This document shows, piece after piece, positions 30,488 through 39,817 of a DNA stretch of 39,997 nucleotides. The notes below the pieces were generated by a model, which saw nothing but the letters and a program-made list of their open reading frames with translations, was not told the origin of the DNA and searched no databases. The position numbers were made by a program, and so were the translations under genes. The stretch is from the NCBI GenBank assembly GCA_945861415.1, contig CAMAUV010000041.1, forward strand, positions 1 through 39,997. Reading direction: 5' to 3'. This stretch comes from Akkermansia muciniphila. Its GTDB lineage: Bacteria; Verrucomicrobiota; Verrucomicrobiia; Verrucomicrobiales; V1-33. Numbering within the stretch: the stretch's first letter is position 1; each line of letters starts with the position of its first letter.

Positions 30488-33400
30488 CTACGGGACAATC
30501 GTAACCCGGTAGTGACGCCGCTGGGTCGCGGTGGTATCGGTGTAGGAGGTGATGCCGGTGCCGGAGGCGGACACGGTGGCCAAGGGGAACCACTGGGCCA
30601 AGTTCCCGCTGTATTCGACCACGTAGTTGCGCAGCGGGCGACTGACCCACCGGAGCGTCACGGTGCCGTTGCGAGGGTTGAGCGCCATTCCGTGCCACTT
30701 GAGACTGAACTCGTAGAAGCCAGGCGAGCCGCCGGTAGTCTCGCTGCTCAGCCAGTTGGCTGGATCGGCGTAGTTCCTGTCGGTATCGACGACCTGGAGG
30801 TTGTTCCCGGTGCCGTCGGCGGCCTGGGGCCACGGCGGATCGTCGTCGTAGCTGAAGTCGTGGATGACGTTGCCGTCCGGGTCGCGCAGGACGATCCGCT
30901 CGCCGTTGTTTGAAAGGCGGCCGCCGGGCCACTGCGCGATAATGACCGGTCCGCTGCCGAAGCGGGCGACGAACGCGGCGCTGTCGTTGGTGAGAATGCC
31001 GGACGCTCCGGGCTGGAGGATAAACGAGGGCAGGACGAGCGCATCGAAGGGAAGCCCGGCGTCGAAGCTCACCCCAGCCAAGTCGATCGGGACACCCCCG
31101 GTATTGGTCAACTCAATGAACTCGAGTTCGCTCCCGGGCGAGTCATTGTAAAGGATCTCCGTGATGCGTAGGCCGGCCAGATGATTGCTTGTCGTGTTCG
31201 GATCGATGAGCATGAAGTAGTCGAACTCAAAGCGAGCATTCCGCGCGATGTCGTTGGCGGCGAAGATTCCGCCCTTAGTCGCGGTCGATCCGGCGGCTAC
31301 GGCGCGGGTGTGTGAGTTGATCCATTCCCCGGCCTTGCCTTGGCGGTCGAAGAGGAGCTGGTTCCCGAAACGGCGGACGCGGACGGTCGCCACATCCGTG
31401 ACCCACGACAAGGTGGCCAGATCGGAGTAGGCTCCGCCAGTCGCACGTTTCACCCGGAGAAAATCGCCGTCCTCGATGCCAAACGCGTAACGCACGGTCG
31501 TGCCGGTCTCGACGAGTTCGACGATCATGCCGACCGTGAAGTCGCCCTGCTGCAGGCTGTCTAGTTCCAAATCAGTCTGGATCGACCAGTCGGTCGCGGA
31601 CGGCAGGGGGCGCCAGAGAGCGGGATGGCTTGGCGCGGTCATAGTAAGAGGGCGAGCCTGGGCGTCTTCGACCTTGAGCACGAGTTTGCCGGGACGGTCA
31701 TCGAGGGTGTAGGAGGCGATCGGGGAATCCCCGTCGCGCACCTCGAGATTCTGCGGCCTCCAATAGCTCTCGAGAACCTGATGCGAGAAGGAACTCCAGC
31801 CTGAGGCGGCGTAGACCGAGGCATCGCGGGAGACGCTCCTCTTCGCGGCAGCGCCGTCCGTTCCTGTGAGGGTGAAGGTGTAGATACCTGGCGCACTGAA
31901 GGTCGCCAAGGCGGCCGGACTGGTGGCGCCGGTGAACAGATTGCCGGTAACCGGGCTTACGCCCCAAGCGAAGGTAAGGGGCGTTCCCTCCAGGTCATAG
32001 CTCGTCGAGGAATCCATCATGAGACTCTGGCTGCGGGCGACATTCCACGAGCCGGGATCGGACACGATGTTGAGCACGGGCAGGGCGTTGCCGGTCTTGG
32101 TCACGGTGAAGAGTTCGCTCGCGATGACCTTGCCCGCGTAGTCGAGCGCCTCCACAGTAAGCGGATTTGCGCCCTGCCTGAGCTGAATCCCGGCCAAAGT
32201 CCAAGCGGTCTGCGTGGAGAAGCTGACGATACCCTCGGGATGCCCGACGACTCTCACGACGAACGTTTCCCAACCGCTGGTGCCCGCGAGGGTGATGGCA
32301 TCGGTCGCGGTCGTGACGGACGAGCCATTGCCAGTCGTCACGTCGAAGAGGGCATTGAGCGCGGCGCCGATCTCCGATTGCGCGCGGGGGACGCGGTTGT
32401 TGTGCCAGCTAGTGTAGGTCGTCTCATTGGCCCCGTAGGAGGAGGAGGCTCCCTCCTCAAAGTCGAACCAAGCCTGCATCCGCGGGCCCGTCGCCGCGAA
32501 GTCGTTGATCATCTTGCCAATGTAGTGGTTAACCCGCTGGCGGACGTAGGGTTTGTCGAAGAAGTTCCGTACGCCCGCGAGGCCACCGATGAACTCCGAG
32601 CCAGCCCCCCCAAAGGTGAGGTCGGAATCCCACTGGATCAGCATGAATTTGCCGTCGCTGTGGCGGCGCAGGAAGTAGCCGTTCTTACCGCGGCTGCGGG
32701 TGAGGGTATCCCAGTCGTCGCACCAGCCGCGCACGACGGCGTTGGCGGCCATCATGTCGATATCCGCCATTCGCTCGATTTCCTCTCGAGTGAAGGAATT
32801 GCCTCCGACCTTCTCCATCCACGTCGTGAGCGAGGCGTAGTCATACTCCGTCTCGCGCGACCGCTTCACCCATTCGGAGTGGTAGCGCTCGGGCTCGTGG
32901 GTGCCCTTGAACGACCAGTCGGCGTCGCGTTGACCGCGGTCCCAGCCGTCGGTAAACCACCATTCATCGTCGATACGGTAGAGTTCACCCTGCTCGCCGT
33001 CGTCCCAGTTGCGTTTGAGGAAGTCATTCGCATTCGGCTCGACGTCCTCACGGAGCGCGGCTTCGCCGCCATTCACGATGACGCGGACGAATTCATTTTC
33101 GTTCGCGGCGTGGCCAAAAAGATAAAGCCAGTGACGTATGATGCGGTTGTGGTAGGCGGCCCCGCCTCCCGCGTCATTGTCCATGGCCCGTTTAGTGTAG
33201 CCCCGGAAACGCTTGTCGCCCGGCGATTTCCACTTCCCCTTGGAAACGTCGGCAGCGTCGGTGCGGGTCCACGGGCTTCCGCTCTTACGGAGTTCGCAGT
33301 TGTAGATGATGTCCTGCTCGTCGGAGATGAAGGTCGCGTTGAAATACTGGTTCGAGAGGCGCGGGAAATCGAAATCGCGGGCCGCGCTCTGGCCGGTCCC

Positions 33401-36400
33401 AGTGTTCAGCGAATTGACATCGTAGGCGGAAATGACGAAACGCTGCGTGCGCAGGTCGGTGGGAATGCCGCTGTTGTCCACGACCCACATCGCCGGCCAG
33501 ACCGGAGCCTGTCCCGGCACGATCGAGGCTCCCCCCGCGCTATCCGCCCGAACGTAGAACTGCACGATTTGGTTGTCGCTCTGGTACTGGGTCATGGAGA
33601 CGGAGTAAATCCCGTCGCCCGCGACTAGGTCTCCGCCGGTGCCCATGTCATTCATCGCGGTGACAGTGTAGGCTCCGGTATTGGCCGTGCCGCTATCCGC
33701 GCGGTGGTGGAGGTTTACCGAGGTGATCGGATTGGCCGAAGTGACCCGTGCGGTGACGACGACAGGAACGGAGGACGTCGGCACCGGTGGGCTATGGCGC
33801 AGCTCCGAAACCGCCGGAGCCGGAGCCCCAAGCAAGGCGCTGTTCGCCACGCCCGCGCTACCGAGATTCGGAGGCACCGGGATGTCGATGACCTCGCCGC
33901 AACTGCGATCCCAAGTGTTCACCACCAAGGTCGGCTTGCCGGAGATCCAGCGCGCCTCGCAGGTGAAGGTAAGGGTGTCATTCTGGTTCATTCCAATGAC
34001 ATCGATCTCGCAGCGGTTCGCCTTGTTGTCGCCATGGCCGCTGGAGATGACGTGGAACTCGCCGCCAACGGTATCGCTCGCGTGGTGGGTGCCCTGGCAA
34101 AGCCAGCCCTCGGTACCGTTTCCAGTGTGGGAAACGGTCGTGCCGCCGCCCGGCAGGAGATTGCCCGACCCCGCGCGGGTGAGCGTGACATTGCGCAGCG
34201 CGATATGGGCATCGCCGATGGCGAAGATGTGGAGTTCCTTGTAGTCGGTCGTGTTTCCCCGCGAATTGAGTTGGAGGTATTGATCGGTAAAGGTGAAGGT
34301 TCTCCAAATCGCTTTGCTGGATTCGTTGGATGCCTGCCAAGCGCTAGGCTTGGCATTGTCCATGTCAGGATGACGGAGTTCGAGACTGCTTCCCCTGCCG
34401 GCGGCCAGCAGCGGCCAGTCGCCTCCGGTGTGGTAATGCACCTCGTCCACCGTGTTGCCCCATTCATCGGCGATGCGGAAATATTCGCCGCTGTTTGAAA
34501 GGCTTCCCTCGTAGGGGCCTATCACGGTCGCTCCTGGGAAGGCAGTCGAGGTCAGCGCCGGGTTGGCGGCGATCACCAGAAAACCGCCCGGAGCGAGCGA
34601 GGTTCCCGGCGGAAAAGTGTAGGAAACCCCTTCCTCGATCGCCCAGCGCGTCAAGCTGACAGCCGCGGCGCCTTTGTTGAAAAGCTCGATGAATTCGCCG
34701 TCCCGATGCCCACTGAGCGGCTCGACCATGATCTCGTTGATGACGATGCTGGTGTTCCGGCTCGGATTGTTGGCGGCATCGCGACTCCCCGTCGCCGAGA
34801 CGTAGAATGCGCCAGAGCCATCAGGAAATGCGGCCGTCTGTGCGCGACCGTTCGCGAGCGGGATTGCGTTGGCGGCAATGATCGCGTTCGAGGCGTTGGA
34901 GATGAAAAACTGGATCTCGTTGCCGGAGGCAGGAAACGCCGTGTTCCAACTGGCGAAGCCCTTGGCGCCCACGCTACCGGAGAGCGGAATCTTGTCCGAG
35001 AGATCAGGCATACTCGAAAGGAATAGCCCGTTGGTCGAGACCGAGGACGCGCCGATGTTGTGCAATTCCACCCAGTCCGCCGTGCCCGCCGTCGGATCGA
35101 AATGCACCTCATTAATCGTCAGGAACTTCCCGAGACCGCCCGAACTAGCGTTCGGCGCGTCGCGGGTCGATGAACTGAAGAGGAACCAGGAGCCACTCCC
35201 CTCCGGCTTTCGGCCAAGCGAGCGCCCGTCCAGCGGCATCGAGGAATTAATGGCGTTGGCCACCGTCGTCCCATTGGATCCGGTGAGATAGACGACGGTC
35301 TGGCTCGCGATCGCGAGGGAGGACTCGGTGAAGCCGACCGAGGCGAGACCCGAGGCTGGAAGGATCAGGCTGCCGGGAATCTGGAATTTCGTCAGATTGC
35401 CCGGCGTGTCACTGAGGTACCAGCCCCCGATATTGATCTCCGCCGCCGTGGGATTGTAGAACTCAACAAAGCCCTTTCCCGCAGCGGCCGGCTGCACCTC
35501 GTTGATGACGACGCTCGGCGTGTTCGGAGCAGAAATGCTCACCCGAGCTCCGAAAACGAAGTCCGAACTCCCTGTGCGATGCTGCTTGCCTGCGGCGGCG
35601 ATGACATTGACCCCGTTGACGAGCGGGGCCGTGCTCACGGAGACCACCGCCGCTTCCTCAGTTGCGTCCGAAACGTTTCGGGTCGCGACCGCAGTATGCG
35701 TCGCCCCCGCCACTGTTCCTCTCCCGCCAACCCACGCGCCATTTAGCCAGAAGCCCGCTCCATCGTCATTGATCATGTCGATCGTTAGTGTCACTCCGGT
35801 GGTCGGACCATTGTAGGTAAATGATTTCCGGAAATAGTAGGTAAGCTGGGCCGCGTTCGTCGTCGCGGTCTGGATGCCGGGCGCAGGGAGTGCGGCGGTT
35901 TCGAAGCCATAAAGGCCTCCGTTGTTTCCGGCAGCCCCGATGAGCTTCCATCCCGGGTGGGAGTAGGTGTATGCCACGTCCTTCCATGTCGTCCCCAAGT
36001 CGGCCCCGGTATCATGCAAGTCCCATGTGTCCCCGAAGTTAATGTATGGAATTCCGATGCTCAAATTGACCTCGGGATTTGCGTACGGCTCCTCGGCACT
36101 GGCCGGATCTGACGAACCCGGCGTGCCACCCGGCGAGGGACTCGCGGCCCAGAGCCGGTAGTCGTCGATCTCGCGCGTGTCGTCCACGAGGATCAGACTA
36201 TGGCCCGCTCCATCGGCCGCCACCGGCCAACGGTCCTTGTCGTTGTAGCGCACTGTGCAGCGGGTGACGCCGTTCTTGTCCTTTAGTGTCACACGCTCCC
36301 CGCTGTTGTCCAGGTTTCCCGTCCACGGGCCGAAGACACGGATCGCACCCGGAATGCCGTAGGCGGCCCGGAAGGTCGCAGGATCCGTCTCGCAGATCAC

Positions 36401-36691
36401 GATCCGCTCGAAGGCCTTGAGGAACGTGTTCTGCGGATTTCCGGCGGAAAAATCGGGAAAATCAAAGTCGGCCCCATCCCGCAGGCGCCAAAGGGCGATG
36501 TCAAATGGCGTCGCGGTCAGGTTCTGAATCTCGACGTATTCGAACTTTCCCGCCGGTGGGTTATACATGATCTCGCTGACCGCGACTTGCTCGGATTTAA
36601 GCGAAGTGCTCAGGGCGGCCACGCAGAAGGCAGTGGAAACGAGGGATTGGAAGCGCAGCGGAGTTATAAGGAAGGAGATGAGTGAGTGCAA
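30488..36691 (-). CDS. Giant secreted CotH-kinase protein with LTD, PKD and beta-sandwich domains
   Basis: 2067 aa, the largest gene here. A signal-like N-terminus (LVSTAFCVAALSTSLKSEQ) is followed by LTD1 (35-190, 'AVSEIMYNPP'), a galactose-binding-like sandwich (215-390), LTD2 (395), LTD3 (528) and LTD4 (650-790), a further sandwich, and CotH kinase (about 1080-1480) with 'WDTLTRSRGKNGYFLRRHSDG' and 'MLIQWDSDLTFGG'. A PKD-type domain (about 1535-1640, 'SYDLEGTPLTFAWG'), a concanavalin-like domain (1697-1830), LTD5 (1838) and a C-terminal domain follow. The only start consistent with the signal peptide is a TTG at 36691 without a clear Shine-Dalgarno. It converges on the 309-aa gene with 35 bases between, and diverges from the cyclodeaminase-family gene. 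Confidence 0.88.
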   Translation of the reverse strand: MHSLISFLITPLRFQSLVSTAFCVAALSTSLKSEQVAVSEIMYNPPAGKFEYVEIQNLTATPFDIALWRLRDGADFDFPDFSAGNPQNTFLKAFERIVICETDPATFRAAYGIPGAIRVFGPWTGNLDNSGERVTLKDKNGVTRCTVRYNDKDRWPVAADGAGHSLILVDDTREIDDYRLWAASPSPGGTPGSSDPASAEEPYANPEVNLSIGIPYINFGDTWDLHDTGADLGTTWKDVAYTYSHPGWKLIGAAGNNGGLYGFETAALPAPGIQTATTNAAQLTYYFRKSFTYNGPTTGVTLTIDMINDDGAGFWLNGAWVGGRGTVAGATHTAVATRNVSDATEEAAVVSVSTAPLVNGVNVIAAAGKQHRTGSSDFVFGARVSISAPNTPSVVINEVQPAAAGKGFVEFYNPTAAEINIGGWYLSDTPGNLTKFQIPGSLILPASGLASVGFTESSLAIASQTVVYLTGSNGTTVANAINSSMPLDGRSLGRKPEGSGSWFLFSSSTRDAPNASSGGLGKFLTINEVHFDPTAGTADWVELHNIGASSVSTNGLFLSSMPDLSDKIPLSGSVGAKGFASWNTAFPASGNEIQFFISNASNAIIAANAIPLANGRAQTAAFPDGSGAFYVSATGSRDAANNPSRNTSIVINEIMVEPLSGHRDGEFIELFNKGAAAVSLTRWAIEEGVSYTFPPGTSLAPGGFLVIAANPALTSTAFPGATVIGPYEGSLSNSGEYFRIADEWGNTVDEVHYHTGGDWPLLAAGRGSSLELRHPDMDNAKPSAWQASNESSKAIWRTFTFTDQYLQLNSRGNTTDYKELHIFAIGDAHIALRNVTLTRAGSGNLLPGGGTTVSHTGNGTEGWLCQGTHHASDTVGGEFHVISSGHGDNKANRCEIDVIGMNQNDTLTFTCEARWISGKPTLVVNTWDRSCGEVIDIPVPPNLGSAGVANSALLGAPAPAVSELRHSPPVPTSSVPVVVTARVTSANPITSVNLHHRADSGTANTGAYTVTAMNDMGTGGDLVAGDGIYSVSMTQYQSDNQIVQFYVRADSAGGASIVPGQAPVWPAMWVVDNSGIPTDLRTQRFVISAYDVNSLNTGTGQSAARDFDFPRLSNQYFNATFISDEQDIIYNCELRKSGSPWTRTDAADVSKGKWKSPGDKRFRGYTKRAMDNDAGGGAAYHNRIIRHWLYLFGHAANENEFVRVIVNGGEAALREDVEPNANDFLKRNWDDGEQGELYRIDDEWWFTDGWDRGQRDADWSFKGTHEPERYHSEWVKRSRETEYDYASLTTWMEKVGGNSFTREEIERMADIDMMAANAVVRGWCDDWDTLTRSRGKNGYFLRRHSDGKFMLIQWDSDLTFGGAGSEFIGGLAGVRNFFDKPYVRQRVNHYIGKMINDFAATGPRMQAWFDFEEGASSSYGANETTYTSWHNNRVPRAQSEIGAALNALFDVTTGNGSSVTTATDAITLAGTSGWETFVVRVVGHPEGIVSFSTQTAWTLAGIQLRQGANPLTVEALDYAGKVIASELFTVTKTGNALPVLNIVSDPGSWNVARSQSLMMDSSTSYDLEGTPLTFAWGVSPVTGNLFTGATSPAALATFSAPGIYTFTLTGTDGAAAKRSVSRDASVYAASGWSSFSHQVLESYWRPQNLEVRDGDSPIASYTLDDRPGKLVLKVEDAQARPLTMTAPSHPALWRPLPSATDWSIQTDLELDSLQQGDFTVGMIVELVETGTTVRYAFGIEDGDFLRVKRATGGAYSDLATLSWVTDVATVRVRRFGNQLLFDRQGKAGEWINSHTRAVAAGSTATKGGIFAANDIARNARFEFDYFMLIDPNTTSNHLAGLRITEILYNDSPGSELEFIELTNTGGVPIDLAGVSFDAGLPFDALVLPSFILQPGASGILTNDSAAFVARFGSGPVIIAQWPGGRLSNNGERIVLRDPDGNVIHDFSYDDDPPWPQAADGTGNNLQVVDTDRNYADPANWLSSETTGGSPGFYEFSLKWHGMALNPRNGTVTLRWVSRPLRNYVVEYSGNLAQWFPLATVSASGTGITSYTDTTATQRRHYRVTIVP

Positions 36692-36883
36692 TGGAACCGA
36701 CAGGCGCGGACCCTTAAATTAAGCTTAGGCAAAATCGCTCTTCGAGGCAAGGAGGAAGTCGAGCAGACTAAGCGGAATGCCACACCTTCAAAGGCACCGC
36801 CGCACAAAGCCACAGAATTTCGCCGATTTTCGCTGGTCTTCCACAAGGGGATGGAGCAACACACGACTTCAATATACCCGCAC

Positions 36884-37822
36884 ATGAAAGTCATTTCCGC
36901 CGATCAAGTCCACGCCTCCCTGAGTTATCCTGCCCTGATTGACGCCCTCGGAGTGGCCTACGGCGGTGAGTTCAAAATGCCGCCGCGGCAGGTTTTCCTG
37001 TTGGATGACGACGAGACGAACCACGACGCCTTCGCCGTATTGCCCTCATGGGGCGGGGAGTTTATTGGGGTGAAGGCCTTCACCTATTTTCCCACCGCCA
37101 CGGCGCCCTACAAGTCGCTCTACTCGCAGATCCTGTTGTTCGACCGCGCGCATGGCCAGCCGCTGGCGCTGGTCGATGGCACCTCGGTCACATTCTGGCG
37201 CACGGCAGGGATTTCCGGTTTGGCGACGCGTTTGCTCTCGCGTGAAAATTCCGAAACCATGCTGGTCCTCGGCACCGGAAATCTCTCGGCTTACATTATC
37301 AGGGCCAATGCGAGCGTGCGGCCTTTGAAGAAAATCATGGTCTGGGGACGCAACCGGGAGAGAGCCGATGCGGTGTGCGCGGCCGCGCGGGCGCAGCTCC
37401 CCCACATTGACTTTGTCGCGATCGAGGACCGGCAGTCGGCCTGCGCGGCGGCAGACATCATTGTTGCCGCGACCGGATCTCACGAACCACTGGTGCTGGG
37501 CGAATGGATTAAACCGGGCACCCACACCGACTTCATCGGCAACCACCATGCTACCAAGCGCGAGTGCGATACCGCCCTCGTCACCAAATCGAGGGTTTAT
37601 GTGGACAGCTATGTCAACGCGATGAAGGAGGCCGGGGAAATCCTTGTGCCCATTAGCGAGGGGGTTTTCAAGAAGGAGGCCATTATCGCCGAACTGGCAG
37701 AGATGTGCAGCGGCCGCGCGAAGCTGCGAACGAGTGACGACGAGATCACCCTGTTTAAATCCATCGGCATGGCCCTAAGCGACCTCGTGGGCGCGGGCCT
37801 CGTATACAAGACGGCGGGCTGA
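36884..37822 (+). CDS. Ornithine cyclodeaminase/mu-crystallin family protein (probable imino-acid reductase)
   Basis: 312 aa, full length for the family. Substrate-side lysine in 'IGVKAFTYFP' (Lys64), 'FWRTAGISGLAT' (Arg106, Thr107), and an NAD(P)-binding loop 'LVLGTGNLSAYI' (Gly130-Gly132). Ornithine cyclodeaminases have a catalytic Asp in GADxPGK; here the same place reads 'IGNHHATKRE', so ammonia elimination from ornithine is unlikely. Reductases acting on delta1-pyrroline-2-carboxylate or other ketimines also lack that Asp. The start at 36884 (MKVISADQVH) matches the family. ATG 36851 is preceded by AAGGGG with no spacer and would add 11 residues. The DapA-family gene opposite may serve the same amino-acid route. 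Confidence 0.82.
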   Translation: MKVISADQVHASLSYPALIDALGVAYGGEFKMPPRQVFLLDDDETNHDAFAVLPSWGGEFIGVKAFTYFPTATAPYKSLYSQILLFDRAHGQPLALVDGTSVTFWRTAGISGLATRLLSRENSETMLVLGTGNLSAYIIRANASVRPLKKIMVWGRNRERADAVCAAARAQLPHIDFVAIEDRQSACAAADIIVAATGSHEPLVLGEWIKPGTHTDFIGNHHATKRECDTALVTKSRVYVDSYVNAMKEAGEILVPISEGVFKKEAIIAELAEMCSGRAKLRTSDDEITLFKSIGMALSDLVGAGLVYKTAG

Positions 37823-37979
37823 GGGGCCGAGGAAAATAGCGGCCTGCAGAATACTCAGATTTCCGCAGACCTTTAGAAAGCTGCGACGGAGGATCTGCAC
37901 ACCCAAAAGGTGACGGTGTTCATCACCTCAACTCGTTCATCCTCTGCGTGAGTCTGCGCAATCTGTGGACGACACTTGT

Positions 37980-38879
37980 TCACTGCGGCCGTGTGGCGGC
38001 AGAATCGCGGACGATCTTCAGCGCGGCCTCCCGTTCCGCACCGGCAAGCGGCAGGCGTGGGGCGCGGACGGTTTCGGTGCCGTATCCCATCTCGGCGCAG
38101 GCGAGCTTGATATATTGCACCAGCTTCGGAGTCGAATCGAAGTGCAGCATCGGCATATACCAGCGGTAGATTTCCAGCCCGCGCTTCCAGTCCCCGGCTA
38201 CTGCCGCATCCCACATCATGCGATTTTCCCGGGGAAAGGCATCGACGAGTCCGGATATCCATCCCTTACAGCCGAGCATGATGCTTTCCAGCGCCACGTC
38301 ATCGAGCCCGGAGAAGATGATATAACGGTCACCGAGACGATTGAAGAGGTCGGTGATACGGCGGGTGTCGCCGGCGGCTTCCTTGATGCAGACGATTGTT
38401 TCCACATCAGCAAGGTCCGTAAACATGTCGGGCGTGAGGTCCACGCGATAAACCGGCGGATTGTTATAGCACATGATCGGCAGGTCGGTGGCGGCAGCGA
38501 CGGTGCGGAAATGGTTCACCGTCTCGCGGCGATCGGAATTATACACCATTCCGGGCATCACCATTAGGCCGTCCACTCCGGCACCGGCGGCGGCCCTTGC
38601 CGTGGCGCAGGCGTTGGCGGTAGTAAACTCGGCGACGCCCGTCAATAGAGGCACGCGGTCCTTGCAAACCTCCTTGGTCGCCTTCAGCACCTTCACCTTC
38701 TCATCCAACGAGAGCGAACAGTTCTCGCCGATTGTCCCGAGCATCACCAGGCCATGAATCCCCTCGTCCAGCAGTGCTTCGACATGCTTCTGCGTGGACG
38801 GCAGATCGAGGGTGAAGTCTTCGTGGAACTGGGTGGGGACGGCAGGATAAACGCCGTGCCAATCGATTTTCAGTGACAT
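37980..38879 (-). CDS. Dihydrodipicolinate synthase (DapA)-family aldolase/deaminase
   Basis: 299 aa, normal length for the class I aldolase family. The Schiff-base lysine lies in 'VCIKEAAGD' (Lys166), the catalytic tyrosine in 'CYNNPP' (Tyr138), and the carboxylate-binding loop is 'LGTIGENCSL' (48-52). True DHDPS has GTTGE; the second Thr is Ile here, so lysine synthesis is doubtful. DapA relatives acting on hydroxyproline (pyrroline-4-hydroxy-2-carboxylate deaminase), sialic acid or keto-sugars are alternatives. ATG 38879 (MSLKIDWHGV) is the natural start. It converges on the cyclodeaminase-family gene 157 bases away, in which I recognise no gene. Confidence 0.85.
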   Translation of the reverse strand: MSLKIDWHGVYPAVPTQFHEDFTLDLPSTQKHVEALLDEGIHGLVMLGTIGENCSLSLDEKVKVLKATKEVCKDRVPLLTGVAEFTTANACATARAAAGAGVDGLMVMPGMVYNSDRRETVNHFRTVAAATDLPIMCYNNPPVYRVDLTPDMFTDLADVETIVCIKEAAGDTRRITDLFNRLGDRYIIFSGLDDVALESIMLGCKGWISGLVDAFPRENRMMWDAAVAGDWKRGLEIYRWYMPMLHFDSTPKLVQYIKLACAEMGYGTETVRAPRLPLAGAEREAALKIVRDSAATRPQ

Positions 38880-39243
38880 GATTCTAGAGATTTGGAGATG
38901 ATTTTGAATGGTCGAGAAGCACAGGCCTCGCCAGAACGATAACGCCATCAAGCGTCCGCGGTGTCAAATGCGTTCGCTCCTGATTTTTATGGCCAAATAC
39001 CAAAGTCCCGTTCATGAGTCTGGACGGCAAAGGGTGCGGTGCACAGATGGCAGCAGTCCGGGGATTTGTTACGGCAAGGACTGGTCTTCTTTGGGCCGAC
39101 GCCCAGATCAAGACCCACATTGAGCATGATCCTATCGTCTCACAATTCCATCAGCGGATAGTATTGTTCGCTAAGTGTGCTCATGCGGCCTCCTGCCATG
39201 AATCCTTTTTCGTAATGCACAACATAACACGCCTTAGAGACGA
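38880..39243. other. Non-coding stretch, nothing recognised
   Basis: Between the DapA-family start and the terminator of the PEP-CTERM gene. Short frames exist on both strands but none has a signal peptide, recognisable motif or ribosome site. It presumably contains the promoter of the DapA-family gene; I could not pick out convincing -35/-10 boxes. Confidence 0.4.
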
Positions 39244-39282
39244 CAAAAAAGAGCCACTGCAACCCGAGTATCGCAGTGGCTC
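39244..39282 (-). terminator. Rho-independent terminator of the PEP-CTERM gene
   Basis: On the minus strand an 11 bp stem agagccactgc/gcagtggctct with a 12-base loop is followed by a run of six U. It starts 19 bases after the stop codon at 39301. Confidence 0.85.
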
Positions 39283-39300
39283 TGGAGATTGTCTAACCGA

Positions 39301-39817
39301 CTAACGACGGCGGCGGGCGAGGAACAAGCCAGCCAGCGCGGCAAGGGTAACGCTGGCGGGTTCTGGAACCGGAGCGTGGCCCTCGAAAGTGACTTCGGCG
39401 ATCTGCATCGAGTTGGCGGCAGAAGGATTTTTCACAGTGTCAAATACAATGAGGTAGGATGCGTAAGCCGTTTCGTTTGCCCAAGTGACCGGCGAGTGCG
39501 GACCGGTAAGTCGGGTGTCTGGGAGGGACAACCCTCCGCTGGCCAAGAGGGTCATGGAACCTGTAGCGTATGCGGTTCCCGCAGCGTTTACGGAAAGTAA
39601 GCTTGACGAACCATAGACTGAGTAGCTGGCAGGGTCGCGCTCTGGGGCATCGCCGGCTGTGTAGAAGGAAAGACCGTCGAGGGCCAAGCCAGCACTGCCT
39701 GCGGTTGGAGTGACTATTAGGCCGGTACCGGTTTTTCCGAAATTCAAATACTTGTTGTTGAAGTTGCCGTCGATAGCAAATCCGGGGGGCTCACCGTCTG
39801 GCCATCTGTTATCTCCA
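39301..39817 (-). pseudogene. PEP-CTERM protein with discoidin-like domain, 5' end lost to an insertion sequence
   Basis: The frame runs from the IS junction (about 39817) to TAG at 39301. It opens 'GDNRWPDGEPPGFAIDGNF' and 'KYLNFGKTGTG', the N-terminal half of an F5/8-type (discoidin-like) carbohydrate-binding domain, continues 'APERDPASYSVYGSS' and ends 'PVPEPASVTLAALAGLFLARRRR', a complete PEP-CTERM tail. There is no signal peptide; upstream the frame meets TAA inside IS-like sequence. A TTG at 39747 could start a 148-aa product, but that lies within the domain. The 3' end and terminator are intact, so the break is recent or tolerated. Confidence 0.7.

Noticed and set aside
32240..33628. 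462-codon plus-strand frame
   Set aside because: Shadow of the 2067-aa CotH gene; no signal peptide, ribosome site or motif.
37823..37979. Gap with text such as 'cctctgcgtgagtctgcgcaatctgtgg' that resembles dispersed repeats
   Set aside because: It resembles repeats I remember only vaguely from other genomes; no second copy in this window, so not called.
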